A DNA stretch of 36,617 nucleotides from Gemmatimonadales bacterium UBA7889. Its GTDB lineage: Bacteria; Gemmatimonadota; Gemmatimonadetes; Longimicrobiales; Gaopeijiaceae. The notes under the pieces were generated by a model. The model was given only the letters and a program-made list of their open reading frames with translations. It made no database searches and had not been told where the DNA came from. This document shows positions 7,077 through 14,103 of the stretch, one piece after another. The number at the start of each line of letters is the position of its first letter. Position 1 is the first letter of the stretch. A program made the position numbers and the translations under genes. The stretch is taken from positions 10,328 through 46,944 of the forward strand of contig DLRL01000048.1 in the NCBI GenBank assembly GCA_002501085.1, read 5' to 3'.

Positions 7077-9224
7077 ATGTATCGAGAGATCCTTGTCCCA
7101 GTAGATAACTCAGAGGCTTCACACTGGGCCGTTGACAGAGCAATCGAACTATGTCAGCGCACAGAGGGCCAGATCACCGGAAATCATGTTTATGCAGCCC
7201 GGCTCCATGATGTCCGGTTTCGTCAACTCGAGACAGGCCTTCCAGCACAGTTCCAGAGTGCTGAAGAGATTAAGCGTCAGCGTAAGATTCACGACAAATT
7301 GATCGAGAAGGGTCTCCAGCTCATCTCGGATTCCTTCCTCGACCAGACGGACAAGCGGTGTAAGGCTGCTGGGGTGCCTCTTACCCGCCAGCTTCTAGAG
7401 GGTATTAACTACGAAGAGATCATCCGTGAAACGAACCGTGGCGAGGGGAGATTGCCAAGCCTTATTGGGTTTGACCCCAACATTGCGGACAAGTATGGCG
7501 GCGGAGTTCAAGTTCGTGGAGATGTTCAGATCGATGAAGACGGCCGGATTATAGCTGAGGACGAGGATCAGGATGAGAAAATAGCGGGATCAAGTGGCCG
7601 AGCTTATGACTTGCTGGTTATGGGAGCACACGGTATAGGGCAGCAGGAGTTCTCCCAACTCGGAGGAGTTACGAGCCGCGTCCTTCGGAAAATCGACAAA
7701 GACGCGTTGGTCATTCGTAATGACCGGAAGCTGGAAGGTGGGAAGTGGATGGTCTGCATTGATGGCTCTGCCTATAGCTATAAGGCAATGCGACTCGCGC
7801 TAGAAATGGCCCAAGAGTACGGTGCTACTCTGTACGTATGTTCGGCCTTTGACGTGGAATATCACCACGTTGTGTTCGGTAACATTAAGGATGTTCTGTC
7901 TGTACAGGCCTCGAAGATCTTCAAGTTCGAGGAACAAGAGGAACTTCATAACAACATTATCGACAAAGGTTTGCTTAAGCTCTGCAAGGCGAACATAAAG
8001 CGCGCAGAAGTTATGGCCGAGGAATTTCCAGATGTGGAAGTTGAGACGCAGATCCTCATCGGAAAGCCATTCGACTGTATTCTCAGGTGGTTAGGAGAAG
8101 TAGAGCCTTCTATGCTGATTCTAGCTCGCCATGGTAGCCACCGAATTGAAGGAACTGACCTAGGGTCACAAGCGGAAAACCTCGCCCGCTTAGCTGGTAC
8201 GAGCATGCTTCTTGTTGGGACTGAGAACGTCAACCCAGAAGAGATTCCCTGGATTGAAGAAGATGGAGAGACAGGCTTAGAGTGGGCCCCAGGAGCGGAA
8301 GTTCGGATCCTACGAGTGCCCCCCTTCGCACTTGGGATTGCACGTCGGGCTGTCGAGGAATTTGTGCTAGACAACTATGGCTTAGGTGCTAGTGGCACTT
8401 ATCGGGAGGAGCGGCCTCGCGAGGCAGTAAATGGGAAGCTCGCCTCGAGCGTAGAAGCTGGACTACCGAGTAACGGCAATGGTACAGGGACTCAGTCCTC
8501 TAATGGCGAAGTGCGAGCACCTGCTGTTCCACCATTGGGCACCAATGGATTGCCGATGGTGACGAACGAGCGGCTGGACGAAGCCATCAAGAAACTTCTT
8601 CCTACGCACATGCAGCTCATTATGGGTATCGGTACGGCGGAAGAACTCGCCCTAGCAGAAGTGAAAGCCGAAGAGGCCATGAAGCGAACCCATGTTGAAG
8701 GGAGTGATATTGACCCTGAGCCCAGCACCCCAATGATATCCGTGGCGTGTCCATACACTGGGCACATTCAGACTCGGGAGCGGAATGAGCAGGATCCGAT
8801 CGTCTGGACAGTCGAAGCTCGTGAACGCCTGCAAAATGTACCGCTAATAGCACGTCCGCTTGCGCGAAACACTGTCGAGCGATTTGCCCGGGACAACAGT
8901 TTTTGGCGGATTACCACGTTTGTTATGGATGAGAACAAAGACGCCATGGTTGCTGCTGATGAGTTCGACATGGATACGATGCTGGTCATGTTCCGCGAAC
9001 TTCAAGCGAAACAGCTTCGGGCTACGGCGGAGGGCGTAGACGGCATGACTCCAGAAATGCACAAATTCATCGAGGAAGCGAAAGCTCAAGGTGTGACGAG
9101 ATGCCCCGTTCGTGATGTCGCAGAAGCTGCCAACGAATGCCCGGTGGATTTCAAGACCGCGACGCCAGAGCAAGCGAAGGCGGCGGTTGAAGCGTTCATG
9201 ACGGACGAGGACGCTGGTAAGTGA
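7077..9224 (+). CDS. Large tandem universal-stress (Usp) protein with two PCP_red-like segments
   Basis: A 715-residue probably cytoplasmic protein. Residues 1-50 (MYREILVPVDNSEASHWAVDRA) begin the first Usp fold, which is split by a long charged insertion (about 60-170) and resumes at YDLLVMGAHG (177-186) with the end VLRKIDKDALVIRND. A second Usp domain covers about 224-383 (MVCIDGSAYSYKAM; LILARHGSH; SMLLVGTEN). Two PCP_red-like segments follow: WAPGAEVRI...VPPFALG (403-435) and WTVEARERL...RFARDNS (577-620), separated by a low-complexity Gly/Asn/Ser linker. The C-terminus has a CPV...ECPVDF motif. Normal Usp proteins are about 140-300 residues. The start has AAGG at six bases. The stop overlaps the radical SAM start. 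Nucleotide binding and a sensor or scaffold role are plausible; no substrate is known. Confidence 0.85.
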   Translation: MYREILVPVDNSEASHWAVDRAIELCQRTEGQITGNHVYAARLHDVRFRQLETGLPAQFQSAEEIKRQRKIHDKLIEKGLQLISDSFLDQTDKRCKAAGVPLTRQLLEGINYEEIIRETNRGEGRLPSLIGFDPNIADKYGGGVQVRGDVQIDEDGRIIAEDEDQDEKIAGSSGRAYDLLVMGAHGIGQQEFSQLGGVTSRVLRKIDKDALVIRNDRKLEGGKWMVCIDGSAYSYKAMRLALEMAQEYGATLYVCSAFDVEYHHVVFGNIKDVLSVQASKIFKFEEQEELHNNIIDKGLLKLCKANIKRAEVMAEEFPDVEVETQILIGKPFDCILRWLGEVEPSMLILARHGSHRIEGTDLGSQAENLARLAGTSMLLVGTENVNPEEIPWIEEDGETGLEWAPGAEVRILRVPPFALGIARRAVEEFVLDNYGLGASGTYREERPREAVNGKLASSVEAGLPSNGNGTGTQSSNGEVRAPAVPPLGTNGLPMVTNERLDEAIKKLLPTHMQLIMGIGTAEELALAEVKAEEAMKRTHVEGSDIDPEPSTPMISVACPYTGHIQTRERNEQDPIVWTVEARERLQNVPLIARPLARNTVERFARDNSFWRITTFVMDENKDAMVAADEFDMDTMLVMFRELQAKQLRATAEGVDGMTPEMHKFIEEAKAQGVTRCPVRDVAEAANECPVDFKTATPEQAKAAVEAFMTDEDAGK

Positions 9225-10666
9225 AACTAGGCATTTTCCCCGCTGGCCAAGATTCGGCCATGGAAAGGCCGGAGTCCCTCCCCATTCTGGATTTCCCTGT
9301 CGATTCAACTCGTCTTTCTCACAAGCGTGATAGAGAGCTTGAGGCTGTGCGTCCAAACACCGCCATACCACATGTGGTGGCATGGAATATCACCCGACGC
9401 TGCAATCTTGAGTGTTCTCACTGCTATATATCTGCTGGCTCATGGCAGAGTACGGAGAGCGAGCTGTCTACAGAAGACTGCCACCGCGTATTGGATGATG
9501 TTCTGGCGGTGAACCCCGCTGTGCTCTTGATCCTAAGCGGAGGAGAGCCACTGGTACGTAATGATCTGGAAGAAATAGCAGATCACGCGTCGTCGGCGGG
9601 CGCGACAGTAGTGGTCGGTACCAATGGCACTGGCCTGAGCAATGAACGCATTGAATCTCTTAAGGAAGCGGGTGTTCGGGGTGTCGCTGTGAGCATCGAC
9701 TCATTGAACCCAGCTTATCACGACCGCTTCCGACATGGCGCAGGATCTTTATCCGCAACACGTGATGCGGTAACACGCCTGGGCGAGCAGGGACTCGATT
9801 TCATTGTTCAGACGAGCCTTACTAAGGGGAATCGCTCCGAGCTTCCCGATCTCGTAGGGTGGGCTGCTGAAAAAGGTGCGGTGTCCTTCAATCTCTATTT
9901 CTTGGTTCCTACCGGGCGAGGGGAACGCATGGAAGGTCTTTCGCCTTCGGAAAACGAGGAGGTTCTGGCTGAACTGGTAGCGCTAGAGCAGGCTAATCGC
10001 GGACGAATGATGGTCCGCTCGAAATGCCAACCTCAGCTGATGAGGCATATAGTTGAGGCCGACGAGGAATCCCCTTTACTAAACTACGCTACCCGCTGCC
10101 CATGTGGTGTCCAATACTGCAGGATTACTCCCGAGGGCAAACTGACCCCTTGTCCTTATATGCCTGCTGTGGCTGGGGATCTAATGAAGGAGTCATTCGG
10201 AGATATCTGGAGGGAGTCGTCTTTATTCGCAGCGTTACGCGGGGGCGAACTCTCAGGGCGTTGTGGACGGTGCGAGTACCGCGGAATCTGTGGTGGTTGC
10301 CGAGCGCGAGCGTTTGCTCAATCGGGTGATCCCCTCGGGCCCGACGAATCCTGTGCTTACGATCCGCCCGGTGACCGTCCTGTTGTGGAGCCCCGCCGGC
10401 AGGTGACTTATGGAGCAGCAGCAGCTAGGGAAATGGTGTGGACACCAGAGGCGGAAGAACGGATCTCTCAGGCTCCTAGTTTTGTGCGTGGTGTGGTAAC
10501 TCAGCGAGTAGAAGATTTCGCGCGCAGGCATGGCTACACCGTGGTTGATCTTGAAGTGATGGCTGAGGTGAGGCGTAAGATGCCCGTGGATTTCTCTAAG
10601 CGACTGCCTTTTTTCTTAAGGGACCGCGAGAAGGACCCTGAGCACGGAGAGACGACGGATGCTTAA
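9221..10666 (+). CDS. Radical SAM/SPASM enzyme (NirJ/AhbD-like) with C-terminal PCP_red-like domain
   Basis: A 481-residue radical SAM enzyme. The S-adenosylmethionine cluster motif is Cys61-x3-Cys65-x2-Cys68 (CNLECSHC), with GGEP at 107-110. The SPASM region is cysteine-rich: CPCGVQYC (293-300), PCPY (310-313), CGRCEYRGICGGCRARAF (348-365) and ESC (376-378). CRARAFAQSGDPL is characteristic of the NirJ/AhbD group, which acts on haem precursors (haem d1 synthesis, or decarboxylation of Fe-coproporphyrin), though related enzymes modify peptides. A PCP_red-like domain begins at WTPEAEERI (407) and ends near 455. The GTG start overlaps the Usp stop, and the gene overlaps the CydA-like gene by eight bases. 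Modification of a haem for the CydA-like protein is inferred. Confidence 0.88.
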   Translation: MKLGIFPAGQDSAMERPESLPILDFPVDSTRLSHKRDRELEAVRPNTAIPHVVAWNITRRCNLECSHCYISAGSWQSTESELSTEDCHRVLDDVLAVNPAVLLILSGGEPLVRNDLEEIADHASSAGATVVVGTNGTGLSNERIESLKEAGVRGVAVSIDSLNPAYHDRFRHGAGSLSATRDAVTRLGEQGLDFIVQTSLTKGNRSELPDLVGWAAEKGAVSFNLYFLVPTGRGERMEGLSPSENEEVLAELVALEQANRGRMMVRSKCQPQLMRHIVEADEESPLLNYATRCPCGVQYCRITPEGKLTPCPYMPAVAGDLMKESFGDIWRESSLFAALRGGELSGRCGRCEYRGICGGCRARAFAQSGDPLGPDESCAYDPPGDRPVVEPRRQVTYGAAAAREMVWTPEAEERISQAPSFVRGVVTQRVEDFARRHGYTVVDLEVMAEVRRKMPVDFSKRLPFFLRDREKDPEHGETTDA

Positions 10667-12464
10667 GCGTAGTCGTGGGCGATGGTCCTGGCTGGAGGCT
10701 AGCTTGCCAGTAGCAATTGTGGTGGCCATTGGCTTACTAGCGATTGCAATTGAACCCTTGGCAGCACAGGGCTACACACCTCGGGAATATGGTGACTTCC
10801 CCATCATCGGTAGTCGGGCCGCCATCTGGATTGCGGCTCAGCTTCATCTCTTTTTCGCAGCGTTCGTGCTTGGTGTACCGATGTTTGCCGTTGTTGCTGA
10901 GGCGATCGGGATCTTTAGCTCTGACGATCGATACGACAAGCTAGCGAAGGAGTTCACCCGACTGTTGCTGGTTTCATACTCGGCGACGGCAATTTGGGGT
11001 GCGATCCTGGTCTTCGGGCTGATCACACTTTATCCCGGGCTATGGGGCTATCTGTCAGAGATCTTTGCGCCGTCCATGTGGGTGTACGTGGGGATCTTCT
11101 TCTTCGAGTCGTTCACGCTTTACCTGTACTACTACGGTTGGGATCGGTGGAAGAAGGGTCGGGCTAAATGGGGCCATTGGGGCCTAGGTATCCTTCTCAA
11201 CCTCTGGGGTACGGCGGTGATGCTGATCGCCAATTCTTGGCTCACATACATGATGAGTCCGCCCGCAGAGGTCACCCCGGATACGGCTCCAGGAATGGTG
11301 CAGTTCTGGAGCGCATTTGCGAATGCGACCTGGATGCCAATCAATATCCATCGATTGATCGCGAATGTCGTATTCGGTGGTGCCATTGTTGGGGCTTATG
11401 CTGCCTTCCGCTTCCTTTCAGCGAAAACTGATGAGGAGCGAGCGCACTACGACTGGATGGGCTACATCGGGAATTTCATCGCGATGAGTGCGCTCATCGT
11501 ACTGCCCTTTGCTGGCTACTGGCTGGGCCGAGAAATCTACGAGTTCAACCAGCAGATGGGCACCACGATGATGGGTGGGTTCATGAGCTGGCTGTGGGTG
11601 GTACAAGCCTTCTTGATTGCCGTTCTCTTTCTCGCTGGTAATTACTACCTCTGGATTGGTATGGGCCGCATCCCTGGGGCGGAACGCTTCATGCCGTACA
11701 CGAAATGGATGCTGCTCGTTCTGCTGATTGGTGCGGCTGTTTGGGCAACCCCCCGCAACATGATTGCGAACCGGGCTGAGATTACTGCCATGGGCGGGCA
11801 GTTCCACCCATTCTTGGGCGTACTCGGTGTCATGAGCGCGAAGAACACTGCTGTCAACTTTATGATTCTAACGACGTTTCTGTCATTTCTGCTCTACCGT
11901 AGAGCCAACAAGAAGGCGGTTGTGTCCTGGGAGAAAAGGGGCACCACAATCCAGGGAGCTCTTTTTGTCACTGCTGCCGCTGTGGTCCTTTTCTACGGAG
12001 TATACGGGTACTTCGTCCCCTCGATTGTGCGCATCGGATTTAGTGTTTATCAGGTGCTTGCAGTGATTACCGCGATCATTCTTGTCGTTGTGATTGATAT
12101 GTTGATGATGCGTGGGGCCAAATCGCGAGGAGAAATCCGCTGGGGTGAGATGCCAGAACGTTCCCAGTACGCTCTTTTTATCCTCGCGGTGACTTTTACT
12201 TGGCTCATGGGCTTGATGGGCTTTGCCAGGAGTGGAATTAGACAACACTGGCATGTGTTTGAGGTTCTGAGAGATACAAGTGTGGATGCGGCTACACCGG
12301 CGCTTGGTTATGCGTCAATCGTGATTTCCGTATGTGTACTCATCTTTCTCAGCCTGGTCGCCTTTATCTTTTGGGTTGGTGGCCTAGCTGAAAAACCTGT
12401 GATCTCGGGTGTGGGAGGTGGAGCAACGAGTTCAGCTCCAGTGGCCGGGGACGGGGAGACATAG
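10659..12464 (+). CDS. CydA-like cytochrome (bd superfamily), quinol site and key glutamates not conserved
   Basis: A 601-residue polytopic membrane protein related to cytochrome bd subunit I. Aligned by eye to E. coli CydA: His63 (AQLHLFF) with His19, Glu150 in FFFESFTLYLYYYGWDRW with Glu107, His231 (INIHRLIANVVFGG) with His186, and Met402 with Met393. Glu99 corresponds to about Val142. The GRQPW motif with the preceding Glu445 corresponds to IRQHW with Ser525 before it. The QPxKxAAxE quinol-binding loop is missing. No CydB gene follows; three cytochrome c genes do. Bd-superfamily clades without a quinol site have been described and proposed to use other donors. Likely a cytochrome c-linked bd-like oxidoreductase; oxygen reduction itself is not certain. 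GGAGAG lies seven bases before the ATG. Confidence 0.88.
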   Translation: MLKRSRGRWSWLEASLPVAIVVAIGLLAIAIEPLAAQGYTPREYGDFPIIGSRAAIWIAAQLHLFFAAFVLGVPMFAVVAEAIGIFSSDDRYDKLAKEFTRLLLVSYSATAIWGAILVFGLITLYPGLWGYLSEIFAPSMWVYVGIFFFESFTLYLYYYGWDRWKKGRAKWGHWGLGILLNLWGTAVMLIANSWLTYMMSPPAEVTPDTAPGMVQFWSAFANATWMPINIHRLIANVVFGGAIVGAYAAFRFLSAKTDEERAHYDWMGYIGNFIAMSALIVLPFAGYWLGREIYEFNQQMGTTMMGGFMSWLWVVQAFLIAVLFLAGNYYLWIGMGRIPGAERFMPYTKWMLLVLLIGAAVWATPRNMIANRAEITAMGGQFHPFLGVLGVMSAKNTAVNFMILTTFLSFLLYRRANKKAVVSWEKRGTTIQGALFVTAAAVVLFYGVYGYFVPSIVRIGFSVYQVLAVITAIILVVVIDMLMMRGAKSRGEIRWGEMPERSQYALFILAVTFTWLMGLMGFARSGIRQHWHVFEVLRDTSVDAATPALGYASIVISVCVLIFLSLVAFIFWVGGLAEKPVISGVGGGATSSAPVAGDGET

Positions 12465-12465
12465 G

Positions 12466-13245
12466 ATGACGAATATCAAAATCCTTGGGGTGATGATCGG
12501 TACTATTGCCATCTATACGTGGATCGCGAACGCGATTCCGCAGATAGAATCAGCGGTGCCTGAAGAGCTCAGCTTTTCCTCAGATGTTAGCGAAGCTGAA
12601 CTCGTAGCGGCCGGAGCGGAACTCTACAGCGGTGGAGCTGGGTGCACGACCTGCCACGGCCTGGAGACTCGAGCCCCAAACCTTCTTACGGGCTTCAACG
12701 GCGAGGGTACGATCGGAACACGATGCGGGACCCGGGTCCCGGGCCAGGACTGTAAGACCTATCTCCATGAATCGCTGATGAACCCGCTGGCTTATGTGGT
12801 TGAGGGTGGCTTCGATCCCATGGTCTTCCAGGCACGAGTGTTTTCAGGGGCACAAATCTGGGCGCTTGTCGCTTTTCTCCAAGACCAGGGAGGTGTGGTT
12901 ACGGTCACGGGGGCAGACGTGGCAGCAGCAGAGGAAGCTGATGCAGCAGCCCCTGCAGGTGGGCCAATGGTGGCTTCAAATGATCCGCTCGATATTATGC
13001 GCGGCAATCTCTGCCTAGGGTGTCATATGCTCGAAGGCGAAGGAGCTGAGCTTGGGCCAGCGTTCGATGGGATAGGCTCGCGTATCACCACGGATCGCAT
13101 CCGACGGAGTATCATTGATCCAGCCGCTGAGATTGCGGAAGGATTCGATCATTTGGCTGGCTCTATGCCACCCAACCTCGCTGACATGCTGACCGCGCGG
13201 CAGCTTGAAGTGCTCGTGGACTTCTTAGCAGGACAGGGAGGCTAG
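12466..13245 (+). CDS. Membrane-anchored dihaem cytochrome c
   Basis: A 259-residue protein with an N-terminal hydrophobic anchor (about 5-24) and two haem c sites, CTTCH (60-64) and CLGCH (183-187), each in a cytochrome c domain of about 90 residues joined by an Ala/Glu-rich linker. A Met in GSMPPN near the end is a likely axial ligand of the second haem. Cys87 and Cys96 in the first domain may form a disulphide. The frame extends to a GTG inside the CydA-like gene, but the ATG at 12466 has GGGGAG seven bases before it and starts two bases after the upstream stop codon. Likely periplasmic electron donor or subunit of the CydA-like complex. Confidence 0.92.
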   Translation: MTNIKILGVMIGTIAIYTWIANAIPQIESAVPEELSFSSDVSEAELVAAGAELYSGGAGCTTCHGLETRAPNLLTGFNGEGTIGTRCGTRVPGQDCKTYLHESLMNPLAYVVEGGFDPMVFQARVFSGAQIWALVAFLQDQGGVVTVTGADVAAAEEADAAAPAGGPMVASNDPLDIMRGNLCLGCHMLEGEGAELGPAFDGIGSRITTDRIRRSIIDPAAEIAEGFDHLAGSMPPNLADMLTARQLEVLVDFLAGQGG

Positions 13246-13248
13246 GAC

Positions 13249-14103
13249 ATGGGTGCTCTGAAGTCTGTCTTTCGCCTGCTAGGTGCTCCATTCCGTCCGA
13301 TAAGCTCAGTGATGGGACGGTTCCTCAATACACCTTTCAGGCAAGCGACCGCTGTTCTCCTCTTCTCCTATGTCTTAATCGAGGTCGGGATCCCGTTCAT
13401 ACCCCCAGTGTTTGGTATGCCCAGCGCACCGATACCGAACACGGTGGTTCTGGAGTACTTGATCATCGCCATCGTCGGTATCCTGCTGTGGGTTAGTGAT
13501 AATGAGCAGCGATGGTCAGAGTTTAAGCAGCCAATTCATGACATTTTGGTTCAGCCAGATCGGCGGGTCGCTCGTGGTGCTCTTTTTGTCATCGTTCCCG
13601 CTCTGGTAGCAGCCCAGACGTACTTCAGTGCCCAGCCTGATATATCGGCTCCACCGAGCTTTCGGGCAATTCACCCGGCTCCTCCCTCAAGCATCACGTT
13701 CCAAGGTGAACAGATGGTTCTTGATGGACTCGAGAACCCTTTGAGATCCGCAGGCTCACTCGAAGAACACTATGAGACAGGCAAGCAAGTCTACTACCAA
13801 AATTGTTTGGCGTGTCACGGCGATGGTCTGCAAGGCCGGGGGCATTATGCACCGGCGTTCAACCCGGCACCCCTCAGTTTCCAGGATGCTGGGACGATTG
13901 CGATGCTTACGGAGAGCTTCGTCTTCTGGAGGATAGCCAAGGGTGGTCCCGGGTTGCCGAATGAAGGAGCACCCTGGAATTCAGCAATGCCGGCATGGGA
14001 GAATTTTCTCACTGCTGATGAGATTTGGTCTGTGATCATTTTCCTTTACGAGCAGACGGGTCATGATCCGCGCACGTGGGAAGTAGAAGGGGAGGAGCAC
14101 TGA
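13249..14103 (+). CDS. Membrane cytochrome c with three N-terminal helices
   Basis: A 284-residue protein with about three membrane helices (33-55, 66-83 and 109-125) followed by a periplasmic cytochrome c domain with CLACH at 186-190 and a C-terminal MPAW motif whose Met is a plausible axial ligand. The start ATG lies three bases after the preceding cytochrome stop and its TGA overlaps the next ATG (TGATG). The N-terminal part lacks histidine pairs typical of a b-type cytochrome, so it probably anchors the c domain. The conserved tandem placement behind the CydA-like gene suggests a subunit taking the place of CydB, which is inference. Confidence 0.85.
   Translation: MGALKSVFRLLGAPFRPISSVMGRFLNTPFRQATAVLLFSYVLIEVGIPFIPPVFGMPSAPIPNTVVLEYLIIAIVGILLWVSDNEQRWSEFKQPIHDILVQPDRRVARGALFVIVPALVAAQTYFSAQPDISAPPSFRAIHPAPPSSITFQGEQMVLDGLENPLRSAGSLEEHYETGKQVYYQNCLACHGDGLQGRGHYAPAFNPAPLSFQDAGTIAMLTESFVFWRIAKGGPGLPNEGAPWNSAMPAWENFLTADEIWSVIIFLYEQTGHDPRTWEVEGEEH

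Noticed and set aside
8844..9383. 179-codon minus-strand frame across the Usp/radical SAM junction
   Set aside because: It is antisense to two well-supported genes and encodes a composition with no recognisable motif; a shadow.
11418..11807. 129-codon minus-strand frame inside the CydA-like gene
   Set aside because: Shadow of the CydA-like coding sequence; His- and Pro-rich composition is typical of antisense frames here.
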